Numbered from the stretch's first letter, positions 25,433-38,199 are shown. The stretch: 64,000 bases of DNA from Massilia sp. YIM B02763 (GCF_030412015.1 NZ_JASNRD010000006.1:1-64000), one strand, 5' to 3'. Numbers and translations are program-made. Notes: generated by a model from the sequence alone, not told the origin.

Positions 25433-26539
25433 ATGCAACTGGTCAAAACTACCCGAGACACGCTTCTCCGGCCACTGCAGATCGTGAGTGGTATTGTCGA
25501 GCGTCGGCATACCATGCCGATTCTGGCCAATATCCTCATCCGCAAGGACGGCGAAAGCGTCTCGTTCCTGTCGACCGACACCGAGGTGCAGATCACGACC
25601 CTGGCGAACATCGGTTCCGGCGCGGAAGTGACGGGCACGACCGTCGCCGCGCGCAAGCTGCTGGACATCCTGCGCGCGCTGCCTGAATCGGGCGACGTCA
25701 CCATGACCCTGCTGAACAAGCGCCTAACGGTCCAGAGCGGCAAGTCGCGCTTCGCCCTGCAGACGCTGGCGGCCGAGGAATTCCCGACCGTCTCCGTGGC
25801 CGACACCTACAACGCCACCGTCACCCTGCCGCAAAAGACGCTGAAGCACCTGTTCAACATGGTGCACTTCGCGATGGCCCAGCAGGACATCCGCTACTAC
25901 CTGAACGGCCTGCTGCTGGTGCTGGACGGCAGCAACGTGATCGCCGTGGCGACCGACGGCCACCGCCTGGCCTTCGCGCAGGTGGAAACCGACCAGCAAT
26001 TCGAGCGCCAGGAAGTCATCATCCCGCGCAAGACCATCCTGGAACTGCAGCGCCTGCTGGAAGAAAGCGACGACACGGTCCGCCTGGACATCGCCGCCTC
26101 GCAGGTGAAGCTGACCTTCGCCGACATCGAGCTGGTCTCGAAGCTGGTCGAAGGTAAATTCCCGGACTATACCCGCGTGATCCCGAAGGGCTACAAGAAC
26201 GATTTCACCATCGGCCGCGAAGAACTGCTGCGTTCGCTGCAGCGCGCCGCGATCATGACCAGCGACAAGTTCAAGGGCGTGCGCTGCCTGATCGCCCCGG
26301 GTTCGATGAAGATCAGCTCGACCAACGCGGACCAGGAAGAAGCGGTGGAAGAACTGGAAATCGACTACGGCGGCGACGCCATCGACATCGGTTTCAACGT
26401 AACCTACCTGCTGGACGTGCTGAACAACCTGAAGTGCGACCAGGTGAACATCGCGCTGGGCGACTCGAACTCGTCGGCGCTGATGTCGATTCCGGACAAT
26501 GGCGACTTCAAGTATGTCGTCATGCCGATGCGTATTTAA
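25433..26539 (+). CDS. dnaN: DNA polymerase III beta subunit (sliding clamp)
   Basis: A 368-residue clamp of normal length with three repeated beta-clamp domains. Recognisable stretches are MQLVKTTRDTLLRPLQIVSG, RRHTMPILANILI, AVATDGHRLAF and the C-terminal YVVMPMRI. As a ring-shaped dimer it holds DNA polymerase on the template. The start has GAGGAT seven bases upstream. It follows dnaA and precedes gyrB, separated from the latter by a REP-like element rather than recF, which is absent here. Confidence 0.97.
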   Translation: MQLVKTTRDTLLRPLQIVSGIVERRHTMPILANILIRKDGESVSFLSTDTEVQITTLANIGSGAEVTGTTVAARKLLDILRALPESGDVTMTLLNKRLTVQSGKSRFALQTLAAEEFPTVSVADTYNATVTLPQKTLKHLFNMVHFAMAQQDIRYYLNGLLLVLDGSNVIAVATDGHRLAFAQVETDQQFERQEVIIPRKTILELQRLLEESDDTVRLDIAASQVKLTFADIELVSKLVEGKFPDYTRVIPKGYKNDFTIGREELLRSLQRAAIMTSDKFKGVRCLIAPGSMKISSTNADQEEAVEELEIDYGGDAIDIGFNVTYLLDVLNNLKCDQVNIALGDSNSSALMSIPDNGDFKYVVMPMRI

Positions 26540-26580
26540 TTAGGGCAAATCGCCCATATATTCGTCCTGTGCAGGGAGAG

Positions 26581-26678
26581 TTGGTCCCTGCCTTCGCAGG
26601 GACGACGGTTTGAAGGCCGGCGATCCTTTTCATGCCGCTACCGTTTGATCCGTCGTCCCTGCGCAGGCAGGGACCCAA
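26581..26678. repeat. REP-like pair between dnaN and gyrB
   Basis: Arms 26581-26607 and 26651-26678 are inverted copies (core GTCCCTGCGCAGGCAGGGAC on the right). The gap 26540-26785 holds this pair and presumably the gyrB promoter. Confidence 0.8.
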
Positions 26679-26683
26679 GCTGA

Positions 26684-29290
<2,607 letters not shown>

Positions 29291-29308
29291 GTCACCTGCG
29301 GACACAAG

Positions 29309-29336
29309 AACGGCCTTCTTCGGAAGGCCGTTTTTT
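29309..29336 (+). terminator. Rho-independent terminator of gyrB
   Basis: A stem AACGGCCTTC/GAAGGCCGTT with a TTCG tetraloop is followed by six T bases. It lies 18 bases after the gyrB stop and forms the left edge of the accessory region. Confidence 0.95.
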
Positions 29337-29375
29337 ATGCATCTTTTGTTTGGTTTGCCATCGCTTCGCCAATGA

Positions 29376-32300
29376 TTACGACCGCAGCACACTGAAGCTG
29401 GCGAATGCCGCAGCCGGCAATGGCTGCGCCAGCTTCCAGGTGATGTTCATCGGCCGTTCGCCATGGCTGTGCTGGAAGGTCACGGGGCCGCAAGCAAGAT
29501 ACGCGCTGTCCGGGTCCGTCCGCACAAACAATTGAAATGTCCAACCGTTGGCCGCGTCGCCCACACTGTCGAGATAGCGCCGCCCGCTACCCGTCGTGGG
29601 TGCCGCGCTGTTCTGCGATTGCCAGTGGAACAGATCGTGGCTCAAGGCATAGTCGTGGTAGGCGATCGTCTCATGGAAGCCACTGCGTTTGTCCAGCGTC
29701 ACGAACATGAGTTCGACCTTCCGTTCGAGCAGGCGTAGTACGCCCGTATTGAAGAACGGACGCTTGTGCGCCGTCTGGAATCCGACTGCGGTCAGGATTT
29801 CGTTCAGTCGATAGTGGGCATGCAGGCACAATGGCGTCCATTCCAGGCCCACCAAGGGAACGGCATGCGGCAGGGCATTTCCCTCAAGGACCTGCGCCAA
29901 TTCCGCCAGTTCGCCAGCGACCGCCGGCTGCGCGTGCAAGCGCTGCAGGAATGCATGACCACTGCCGACACGGCCGATAGCGCCATCAATCTGGTAGGCA
30001 AGCATCTGCAGGCGCACAGTCTCGATGTCGTCCAGCGGCAGTGCCATCGTGCGCGCGGCTCCTACCTTCGTCATCAGGGCGATCTGCGCCGGATCATCGG
30101 TGTGCAGCAGCGCGGTAAAACGCCGACCAAAATAGTCCTCTTCCGGTCCGGCCTCGCTGACGATCAGCCCGGCCGCACGACGCAGGGCCGTCCAGCCGCT
30201 CTGCCCCGTGCTGCGATAGACATCGTTGATATCCAGCGCCTGGTCATGGAGGAAGCGTGCCAGGTCGATGTCACGCCGTCCTTGCATGCTCGCATACGTC
30301 AGCAATTCGACCGTCATGCGGCGCCAGTTCTGCTGGGTGAGCTTGCGCAGGTTGTTCAGGATCTGGTCGCGTCCCTGCTTCTGCAACTGGATGTGGCAGC
30401 CGGCCGGTAGTTGGCTGAAGCCGTGTTCGACGGCATCGATCAACTGGCGCCGGTTCATGCCGGTAATCGCACCGAACAGGTGATCGAAACGGAAATCCGC
30501 GGAATGCTGGCCGATGAAGTCGAGGATGAGACAGCTTTCCTTGCCGCTCGACAGGCGCAGTCCACGGCCGATCTGCTGCTGGAACAGCACGGGGCTCTGC
30601 GTCGGGCGCAGCAACAACAGCGTGTCGACGATGGGAATATCGACGCCTTCGTTGAACAGGTCGACCGTCACCAGGACGCATATGTCACCACTCGCCAGCG
30701 CCCGTGGCGCGGCCTCGCGTTCCGCAGGTGACGATTCGCCCGTGATGCACAGGGCCGGCAAGCCCGCCTCGTTGAATTGCGCTGTCATGAAGCGCGCATG
30801 CGCCACGCTCACGCAGAACGCGATCGCCCGGCTTTTGCGCGGGTCGGCACTCAACCGGCGCCACTCGTCGACGATCATCCTGGCGCGCATCATGTCGCCA
30901 GTAAGGAGCTTGTCGAGCGATGCCGCTTCGCCCGGCTGGCGCCAGGGCACATGGCGGAAGTCGGTGCGGTCGTCACAGGCGAAGTATTCGAAGGGCGCCA
31001 GCAATTGCAGGTCGAGCGCATGCCAGAAACGCAGTTCCACCGCCGGGCTGCCGTCCGGCCTGCTGTCGAAGTAGGTCATGATCGACCGGCCATCGCTGCG
31101 CTCGGGCGTCGCGGTCAAGCCCAGCAGGATGGTGCTGTCGATGCGGCGCGCAACCTCATCGAAACTGGCTGCGGCCATGCGATGGCATTCGTCGAACACG
31201 ACCCCATGCCAGTAATCGGCGCCGTACCGTGTCAGCAAGTCATTGCTGCGCACGCTGTCGATGGTGGCGAACAGATGATCCGGGTTGTCCATGCGGTGCT
31301 GGCCACTCAGCAACTGACCGAAGCCCGGATCGCGCAACACTTCGCGGTACGTGCGCAAGGCCTGCTGCAGGATCTCGATCCGGTGCGCGATGAACAGCAG
31401 GCGCGGACGGCCACCGTATTGCCGGCACAGTCTCTGGTAATCAAACGCCGCCACGACGGTCTTGCCCGTTCCGGTGGCCGCGACGACCAGGTTCCGCATG
31501 CGTCCATGCTCGCGCTCGGCCTGCAATTGCTCGAGCATCGCCAACTGGTAATTCTTCGGGCTGAGGTCGAAGAAGCTGAGCACATTGGCAGGTTGGGCGG
31601 AGGGCGCCCCGCCCCCTTTTTCATCGGCGATCGCCTTCTCCAAGGCGGCGCGATGCGCCGGCTGTGCCGGATCGTAGGCCACGAATTCGGTGTCATGCCA
31701 TAGCGTCTCGAAATGGGCCTGCGCCTGCTGGAACATGGCACCCTGGCCACGTTCGGCAAACTTCACCGTCCATTCCAGGCCGCCGGCCAGGGCAGCCTGG
31801 GTCAGGTTGGCGCTGCCGACGTAGGCTGTCCCAAAACCGCTGTCCCGCTCGAAGATCCATGCCTTGGCATGCAAGCGCGTACGCCGGCCATCCAGTGAAA
31901 TTCGTACTTCGCAATTCGGCAGCCGCGCCAGCTCGTCGACGGCCTGGGCTTCCGTGGCACCGATATAGGTGGTGGTCAGTACCCGCATCCGGGTCCGTGA
32001 TTTTCCTGTCCCATCGCGTGCCGTCATGCTCTGCAAGACATCACGAATCTTGCGGATCCCGGACACGGTAATGAAGCTCATCAGGATATCGACCCTGTCG
32101 CTACTGGCCAATTCATGGCGCAGCTCGTTCAATAATGCCGGGGATGCTTTTGATGCCGTGAACAGCCAGGGAGATCTCACCCCGGTATCGGGCAACTGCG
32201 GGGCAGTACGGTGACGGTGAATTGCGGCAAGACTTCTTGGCGGCGCCGTCAACAAACGGATGTTCGATTCTGCGTATTGGGCTGGATATCGCTCGGCGAG

Positions 32301-32582
32301 ACGCTGGCGCAAATCGACGAGCAAGGTGTTGACCAGTTCCAGTTGCTGCTGCAGTCGAATCGCCTTGCCCGATGCCTCGTTATCGCCACTGGCTTCCGGC
32401 CGTATTTCCCAAAGCACCTCGGCCAATTGGTCCGCAAGTGCTTCTGCCAGACGGCGCGCGGTATCTGCCTCGTCGAGCGCTTTGAGGGTGTAATGATTTG
32501 CCTCGTAATGCCGGTCCAATTCATCGACCAGGTCATCGGTAAGAAGCTGGTCATAGAGACCATCTTGCAGGGATCGCGGCAT
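29376..32582 (-). CDS. PLD nuclease - SF2 helicase - DUF3427 protein
   Basis: A 1068-residue protein. About 170-300 is a phospholipase-D-type nuclease domain with the motif H238-A-K240 and VGSANLT. About 350-690 is a superfamily 2 helicase core with ATGTGKT (K374), the DECH box (464-467) and a GRGLR motif near its end. The last 350 residues match DUF3427. One HKD motif suggests the nuclease works as a dimer. Proteins of this type look like DNA-translocating nucleases. I start it at 32582 (MPRSLQDGLYDQLL); the frame is open to 32669, but that would leave only 18 bases to jetA. It is divergent from the Wadjet operon and probably shares its regulatory gap, so a defence role is likely. Confidence 0.85.
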   Translation of the reverse strand: MPRSLQDGLYDQLLTDDLVDELDRHYEANHYTLKALDEADTARRLAEALADQLAEVLWEIRPEASGDNEASGKAIRLQQQLELVNTLLVDLRQRLAERYPAQYAESNIRLLTAPPRSLAAIHRHRTAPQLPDTGVRSPWLFTASKASPALLNELRHELASSDRVDILMSFITVSGIRKIRDVLQSMTARDGTGKSRTRMRVLTTTYIGATEAQAVDELARLPNCEVRISLDGRRTRLHAKAWIFERDSGFGTAYVGSANLTQAALAGGLEWTVKFAERGQGAMFQQAQAHFETLWHDTEFVAYDPAQPAHRAALEKAIADEKGGGAPSAQPANVLSFFDLSPKNYQLAMLEQLQAEREHGRMRNLVVAATGTGKTVVAAFDYQRLCRQYGGRPRLLFIAHRIEILQQALRTYREVLRDPGFGQLLSGQHRMDNPDHLFATIDSVRSNDLLTRYGADYWHGVVFDECHRMAAASFDEVARRIDSTILLGLTATPERSDGRSIMTYFDSRPDGSPAVELRFWHALDLQLLAPFEYFACDDRTDFRHVPWRQPGEAASLDKLLTGDMMRARMIVDEWRRLSADPRKSRAIAFCVSVAHARFMTAQFNEAGLPALCITGESSPAEREAAPRALASGDICVLVTVDLFNEGVDIPIVDTLLLLRPTQSPVLFQQQIGRGLRLSSGKESCLILDFIGQHSADFRFDHLFGAITGMNRRQLIDAVEHGFSQLPAGCHIQLQKQGRDQILNNLRKLTQQNWRRMTVELLTYASMQGRRDIDLARFLHDQALDINDVYRSTGQSGWTALRRAAGLIVSEAGPEEDYFGRRFTALLHTDDPAQIALMTKVGAARTMALPLDDIETVRLQMLAYQIDGAIGRVGSGHAFLQRLHAQPAVAGELAELAQVLEGNALPHAVPLVGLEWTPLCLHAHYRLNEILTAVGFQTAHKRPFFNTGVLRLLERKVELMFVTLDKRSGFHETIAYHDYALSHDLFHWQSQNSAAPTTGSGRRYLDSVGDAANGWTFQLFVRTDPDSAYLACGPVTFQHSHGERPMNITWKLAQPLPAAAFASFSVLRS

Positions 32583-32687
32583 TGCCTGTCGGGGTGACAA
32601 AAAATCCAGTATATCGCGGGAAGAATGCCGCAGGATAAACAGCCGTGATGGCTGCGATACAATTATCACTACTTATCCATTCGCGCG
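32583..32687. promoter_or_regulatory. Divergent promoter gap of the defence island
   Basis: The 105 bases between the helicase-nuclease gene and jetA must carry both promoters. TACAAT at 32658-32663 could be a -10 element for jetA, 25 bases before its ATG; the -35 match is weak. The gap is AT-richer than the genes beside it. Confidence 0.45.
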
Positions 32688-34139
32688 ATGAAAGCCGATA
32701 AATCCCTCGCCACCTACCGCCAGTTGCGCAACCAGCCCCTCTGGCGCCTGCTGGCCGCCGACACGGGACCGACGGTGCTGGCACTGCTGCAGACCCACCT
32801 GTACGACAACGAGCGCAGCCTGCCCGCCTCGATCCTGCACGAACGTATCGAACGCGACCTCGAACAACTGCGCAACCGCGGCGAGGACTGGCCACAAACT
32901 GCGCAACTGTATGTGGCGCGTTGGCTGGCGGACGGCTATCTCGAGCGGCGTTTCCCTCCGGGTTCGCAAGAGGAAGAATACGAGCTCGCCACGTCCACTG
33001 TCGACGCCATCCGCTATGTCGCGGGCTTGGTCAGACCACATAATGCGGCGACCGAAAGCCGCCTGAGCCTGGTCATCGGGGCGTTGACCAAACTGGCCGA
33101 CGATACCGACGCAGACAAAAGCCGACGTGTCGCCCGCCTGCGCGTCGAACAGGCGCGCATCGAACGCGAGATCGCGGATATCGAGCACGGTACATTCCAG
33201 GTGCTGCCGGAGACCGCTGCCCTGGAACGAACCCGCGAGATCATCGCCCTCGCGGACAACCTGGCCAGCGATTTCCGGCGCGTTCGTGACCAGTTCGAGC
33301 AGTTGAACCGGGAGCTGCGCGAACGCATCATGGACAATGACGGCAGCCGTGGAGAAGTGCTCGATGCGATGTTCGCCGGCATCGACGTGATCGGGGAAAG
33401 CGAGGCGGGCCGCACATTTTCCGCGTTCTGGCGGCTGCTGACCGATCCCGTCCAATCCGCTTCGCTCGACGATGCGCTCGACCAGTTGATGTCGCGTAAC
33501 TACGTAGCTGCACTCGATGCCGAAGAGCGCCGCTTCCTGCTGCGCCTTACCCGCACCCTGCTCGACCAGGGTAGCATGGTGCATGACGTACTGCAGTCGT
33601 TCGCGCGCAGCCTGAAACACTTCGTCCAGAGCCGGGAGTTCATGGAGCAGCGCCGGCTGAATCAACTGCTGCGCAAGGCCCAGCGTGCCGCGCTTGCCCT
33701 CAAGGACGAGATCAAGGCCACCGAAGCCCTGCAATACACACTGCCGCTTACCAGCAGCAGGCTGGCATCGCTGTCGCAATGGGTATTGCACGATCCCGCC
33801 TTGCAGGCCCTGCCCGACCAGATGGCGGAAGGCGAAGCTACGCCCATCGATCTGTCGATGATCGGGGAACTCGTGTCCCAATCGGAGATCGATTTCCGTA
33901 CCCTTGAAGAAAACCTGCGCAACGTGCTGGCACTGCGGTCGCAGGCATCGATCGGCGATATCCTGCTGGAATTCCCTGCAAGCCAGGGTCTTGGCAGCGT
34001 ACTCGGCTTGCTGGCCCTGGGTGCACGCCACGGTATCGTGGCCGAGCAGTACGAAACCGTCGCCTGGATCGGGGGCGACGGTGTTGCGCGCAAGGCAAGC
34101 ATACCGCTCATCTACTTTTTGAGGGAGAAGCAAACTTGA
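32688..34139 (+). CDS. jetA: Wadjet system protein JetA (DUF3375)
   Basis: A 483-residue protein matching DUF3375: LATYRQLRNQPLWRLLAAD, LYDNERSLPASILHERIERD and WLADGYLERRFPPGSQEEEYEL. The middle is a long helical region (about 130-240), and winged-helix-like segments lie at both ends. In type I Wadjet, JetA is the MukF-like kleisin that bridges the JetC ATPase heads. With JetB, JetC and JetD it recognises and cleaves small circular DNA such as plasmids. It starts the jetABCD operon and is divergent from the PLD-helicase gene. Its stop overlaps the TTG start of jetB. Confidence 0.92.
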   Translation: MKADKSLATYRQLRNQPLWRLLAADTGPTVLALLQTHLYDNERSLPASILHERIERDLEQLRNRGEDWPQTAQLYVARWLADGYLERRFPPGSQEEEYELATSTVDAIRYVAGLVRPHNAATESRLSLVIGALTKLADDTDADKSRRVARLRVEQARIEREIADIEHGTFQVLPETAALERTREIIALADNLASDFRRVRDQFEQLNRELRERIMDNDGSRGEVLDAMFAGIDVIGESEAGRTFSAFWRLLTDPVQSASLDDALDQLMSRNYVAALDAEERRFLLRLTRTLLDQGSMVHDVLQSFARSLKHFVQSREFMEQRRLNQLLRKAQRAALALKDEIKATEALQYTLPLTSSRLASLSQWVLHDPALQALPDQMAEGEATPIDLSMIGELVSQSEIDFRTLEENLRNVLALRSQASIGDILLEFPASQGLGSVLGLLALGARHGIVAEQYETVAWIGGDGVARKASIPLIYFLREKQT

Positions 34140-34840
34140 GACCGTCCAACTTCGCACAGGATGACGAGCAGGTACCTGCCGCCGCTGGAGAAGATCTTCC
34201 GGCCGGCGCACTGTTCGTCAACGACAGCGGAGAGCTCCCCCTCGATACCCGACGCGTGCTTGTGCAACTACTGTCCGGACCTTCGTTGGAAGGCCGGCGC
34301 CATGCCAAGCTATGGACCGTCCTGCTGCGCGACGAACAGGTAATCCGGCGACGCCTGTCGGAGCTGTTCCTCGAGCTGGTACTGGATCGTGACCTGCAAG
34401 TCGCCTTTACCAGCCAGGTCGCAGCGGAAGAACTCGACATTCCAATCCTCTTGCGGCGAGCCCAGCTGACCTTCATCGATTCGGTTCTGCTGCTCTTCCT
34501 GCGCCAACGGCTGACACAAGCCGATTCGCACGGCGAGCGCGCCGTGATCTCGCGCGAGGAGATCACGGAAAACCTGATGCCTTACGAACGCTCCACCAGC
34601 ACGGACCGCGCCGGCTTCACCAAGCGTGTCAACGCATCCATCGAGAAGATCAAGAAACACAACATCCTGCAAAAACTACGTGCCAGCGATGAGCGCTTTG
34701 AAATCGCACCGACACTCAAGCTGCTGTTCTCGGCGGAAGAAATCATCACGCTCACCACCTTGTATGACCGCATGGCGGCAGGCGAAACGCCTGAATTGTC
34801 ACGCCAGCCCTTGGACGACAACGAGGATGAGACATCGTGA
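34136..34840 (+). CDS. jetB: Wadjet system protein JetB (DUF4194)
   Basis: A 234-residue protein matching DUF4194. Stretches such as VLVQLLSGPSLEGRRHAKLW and VFFTPTLKLLFSAEEI-like IAPTLKLLFSAEEIITL are typical, and the fold is that of a MukE-like winged-helix subunit that binds the kleisin JetA. The start is TTG at 34136, overlapping the jetA stop as TTGA, with GGGAG upstream as ribosome binding site. The stop overlaps the GTG of jetC. The acidic C-terminus ends DNEDETS. Together with JetA and JetC it forms the SMC-like loading complex of Wadjet. Confidence 0.9.
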   Translation: MRPSNFAQDDEQVPAAAGEDLPAGALFVNDSGELPLDTRRVLVQLLSGPSLEGRRHAKLWTVLLRDEQVIRRRLSELFLELVLDRDLQVAFTSQVAAEELDIPILLRRAQLTFIDSVLLLFLRQRLTQADSHGERAVISREEITENLMPYERSTSTDRAGFTKRVNASIEKIKKHNILQKLRASDERFEIAPTLKLLFSAEEIITLTTLYDRMAAGETPELSRQPLDDNEDETS

Positions 34841-37800
34841 ACATATCAACGCTGAGCGCGGACGAACAATTCCGCATGACTCGGCTCCAGGTATTCAACT
34901 GGGGCACGTTCAGCGATTTGCACGACATCCCTGTCAGCAAGCGCGGGTTCCTGATCGTCGGACGCTCGGGTGCCGGAAAATCGACTTTGCTCGATGCGCT
35001 GTCGGCCCTGCTCGTACCGCCACGCTGGATCGACTTCAATGCCGCAGCGCGTGAAGCCTCCCGCGCCGGCCGCGACCGCAACGTCATCGGTTATGTGCGC
35101 GGTGCGTGGACGGCGCAGACCGACTCCGCATCGGGCGAGTCCGCCGTACGCTATCTGCGCTCAGGCACGACATGGTCGGCGCTGGCACTGCAATACGAGA
35201 ACGGCCAGGGGCAGCATGTGGCATTGGTCCAGCTGTTCTGGGTGCGCGGCAACGCCAATACGAACCGTGACGTGAAATCCTATTTCCTGGTGCTGGAGCG
35301 CCCTTTCGACCTGCGCGAACTACAGGATTTTGGCAGCAACAACTTCGATGTCCGCAAGCTCAAGCAAGCGTTGCCGGACGCGTTCGCACGCGACGAATTC
35401 CGCCCGTATTGCGAGCGTTTTTGCCGCCTGCTCGGGATCGAAAGCGAGATGGCCCTGCGGCTGCTGCACAAGACGCAGTCGGCCAAGAACGTGGGCGACC
35501 TGAATGCCTTCCTGCGCGACTTCATGCTGGACAAACCGGAAACCTTCGACGTCGCCGACCGGCTCGTCAATGAATTCGGCGAGCTGAACGCCGCACACCA
35601 GGCTGTCGTCACGGCACGCGAGCAGGTGCAGGTGCTGGCACCTGCTCGCAGCCGGTTCCAGCACATGGAATCGCTGACGCTACAGCGCAATGGCCTGCGC
35701 GAGCTGGAAGCCGGTATGCACAGCTATCGCGAGCGACTGCGCATGGGACTGCTGTCCGAGCACATCGACACGCTCAAAGTCGAGCTGGAAGGCCTGGCCG
35801 GTAATGTACAACGTCACCAGAATGTCCTGGAAAACCGTAACGCGGCCCTGCGCGACCTGGAGCGCCAGCGTCGCGAAGCCGGGGGCGAGCAGATCGAATT
35901 CTTCCAGAGCGAGATGCAGACGCTGGAGACGCAACGTGACGAACGCATGCGCAAGCGCACACAGGCGGTCAATGCCTGCAAGTCGCTCGGCTGGGAATTG
36001 CGCGCGACGCCCCAAGGATTTGCAGAACTGCTCGGGCAGGCGCGCCAGGAAATCGAACTATGGCAAGGCCAGGATATCCAGCATGATCCGCTCCTGGCGC
36101 TGGATCGCGAAGCGACCGATGTCCGCAAGCGTCGTATCGACATCGACCACGAAGTTGCCTCGTTGCGTCGCCAGCCATCCAATATCCCGGCACCCATGCT
36201 GGAACTGCGTCGCCAGCTTGCCGAAGCCGTTGGCGTGGCAGAGACCGCTTTGCCCTTCGTCGGAGAACTGGTCGAGGTCAAACAAGAAGAGGCCGCTTGG
36301 CGCGGCGCCATCGAACGCGTGCTGCGAGGGTTTGCGCTATCGATCCTGGTGCAGGAACAGCACTATGCCGCCGTCTCCAGCTACGTCAACGAGACCGACC
36401 TGGGACGCAAGCTGGTCTACTTCCGCACCGTACGTAGCGAACAACCATCGCGCCCGCTGCAATCGCAATCCCTGGTACTGAAACTGAAGGTCAAGGAAGA
36501 CCATTTCTCGGAGTGGCTACGGGGGGAGTTGCGTCGCGGCTTCGACTACGACTGCGTCGATTCGCTGCGCGCGTTCCGCGCGGCGCAAGAGCGCGCGCTG
36601 ACGCGCGAAGGACAGGTCAAGCATAGTCGGTCGCGCCACGAGAAAAATGACAGCAAGGGCGTGAACATGCGCCAGTACTGGGTGCTAGGCTTCGACAACC
36701 GGGAAAAACTTGCTATCTATGAGCAGGAAGCAGGACAATTGAGAGAGCGTGCGGAGCAACTCGACGCTCAATTGAACAGCTTGCGCCGGCAGCGCCAGGA
36801 GCAAGCCGAGCGCTTGATGCAGTGCCAAACCCTGATCAATCTGCAATGGCAGGAAATCGACGTCCTGCCATTGGCAGAGCGCATTGCCGCTATTCAGCGC
36901 CAGCTCGCCGCGCTACGCGATGGCAACACGGACTTGCAGCGTATCGACGAACGCCTGCGGCAGCAGGAGGAGCTCGTTCGCCAGGCACGCAGCGACCTGG
37001 AAAACAACGTCGTGGAACAGCGCTCGCACCAGAAGCTGTGCGGCCAGCAGGAAGATAGTTTGGCAACACTGCGCGCCGATCCCGCCATCGTGCCATTGAC
37101 GCCTCACCAGCAGTCGGGCCTGGACCAACGATACGCAGCGCTGGGCACCCCGGTGCGCCTCAAGGACGTGGACAATGCCGACCGTACCGTCGGCAAAGCG
37201 CTGCATGACGATATCCGGGCCATCGACAGGGAATTAGCAGATGGCGAAAAATTCGTGGAAGCACAGTTCGCCACGTTCATCAATACCTGGCGCGCCGATG
37301 CCGACGGTCTGGATGCGCGCCTGTCGGCCGCGCCAGATTTCTTCCGCAAGCTCGTCCGTCTCGAGGCCGATGGCTTGCCTGCGCACGAGCAGCGTTTCTT
37401 CGACCTGCTGCAGAACCAGAGCCACCAGAACCTGGCTGCTCTTTCCACTTACCTGAACGATGCTCGCAAGGCGATCCTGGCGCGCATGGACCTGGTCAAT
37501 GACAGCCTGCGCCAGGTGCCGTTCAACAGTAGCGAGCAGCAAAAGACTTACCTCCATATCCAACCCAAGGACCGACAGCTTCCCGACGTACGCCAGTTCA
37601 AGCAGGATGTCGCTGCCGCACTCAGCCACGCCTGGATCGAGGATAGGGAAATTGCGGAGACCCGATTCATCGAGCTGAGACGCCTGGTCAGCCGCCTCGC
37701 CAGCCAGGAGCCGGAACATCGTCGTTGGCGCGAGAACGTACTTGATGTGCGCCAGCATGTGGAATTCATCGGCCAGGAATTCGATGAAGACGGCCAGGAA

Positions 37801-38199
37801 GTGCAAGTCCACCAGAGTGGCGCCGGCCTGTCCGGAGGCCAGCGACAAAAGCTGGCCACGACGGTACTGGCAGCGGCCTTGCGTTATCAATTGGGTGGCA
37901 GCGATACCGGTATTCCCCGCTACGCGCCAGTCGTGCTGGATGAAGCGTTCGACAAGGCCGACAATGAATTCACAGCGCTCGCCATGAACATCTTTGCCAA
38001 CTTTGGCTTCCAGATGATCGTCGCCACGCCGCTCAAGTCCGTGATGACGCTCGAGCCTTTCATCGGTGGCGCCTGTTTCGTTGACATTCGCGAGCGGAAG
38101 GCATCGAGCGTCCTACTGATCGAATATGACGACGAACGCCAACGTCTGAAGCTGGCGGAACAAATGCATGCGGGAGCCACGCTTGAAACTGCCAAGTGA
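34837..38199 (+). CDS. jetC: Wadjet system SMC-like ATPase JetC
   Basis: A 1120-residue SbcC/MukB-like ATPase. Walker A is GRSGAGKST (42-50), the signature LSGGQRQKL starts at 998 and Walker B is VVLDEAF (1032-1038; D1035, E1036). Between them lie two long coiled coils (about 290-420 and 620-760) around a central hinge-like region. This is the motor of Wadjet, which extrudes DNA loops and delivers small circles to JetD. The start is GTG at 34837 overlapping the jetB stop (GTGA), with a GAGG-like site upstream. It overlaps jetD by 32 bases if jetD begins at 38168. Confidence 0.95.
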   Translation: MNISTLSADEQFRMTRLQVFNWGTFSDLHDIPVSKRGFLIVGRSGAGKSTLLDALSALLVPPRWIDFNAAAREASRAGRDRNVIGYVRGAWTAQTDSASGESAVRYLRSGTTWSALALQYENGQGQHVALVQLFWVRGNANTNRDVKSYFLVLERPFDLRELQDFGSNNFDVRKLKQALPDAFARDEFRPYCERFCRLLGIESEMALRLLHKTQSAKNVGDLNAFLRDFMLDKPETFDVADRLVNEFGELNAAHQAVVTAREQVQVLAPARSRFQHMESLTLQRNGLRELEAGMHSYRERLRMGLLSEHIDTLKVELEGLAGNVQRHQNVLENRNAALRDLERQRREAGGEQIEFFQSEMQTLETQRDERMRKRTQAVNACKSLGWELRATPQGFAELLGQARQEIELWQGQDIQHDPLLALDREATDVRKRRIDIDHEVASLRRQPSNIPAPMLELRRQLAEAVGVAETALPFVGELVEVKQEEAAWRGAIERVLRGFALSILVQEQHYAAVSSYVNETDLGRKLVYFRTVRSEQPSRPLQSQSLVLKLKVKEDHFSEWLRGELRRGFDYDCVDSLRAFRAAQERALTREGQVKHSRSRHEKNDSKGVNMRQYWVLGFDNREKLAIYEQEAGQLRERAEQLDAQLNSLRRQRQEQAERLMQCQTLINLQWQEIDVLPLAERIAAIQRQLAALRDGNTDLQRIDERLRQQEELVRQARSDLENNVVEQRSHQKLCGQQEDSLATLRADPAIVPLTPHQQSGLDQRYAALGTPVRLKDVDNADRTVGKALHDDIRAIDRELADGEKFVEAQFATFINTWRADADGLDARLSAAPDFFRKLVRLEADGLPAHEQRFFDLLQNQSHQNLAALSTYLNDARKAILARMDLVNDSLRQVPFNSSEQQKTYLHIQPKDRQLPDVRQFKQDVAAALSHAWIEDREIAETRFIELRRLVSRLASQEPEHRRWRENVLDVRQHVEFIGQEFDEDGQEVQVHQSGAGLSGGQRQKLATTVLAAALRYQLGGSDTGIPRYAPVVLDEAFDKADNEFTALAMNIFANFGFQMIVATPLKSVMTLEPFIGGACFVDIRERKASSVLLIEYDDERQRLKLAEQMHAGATLETAK

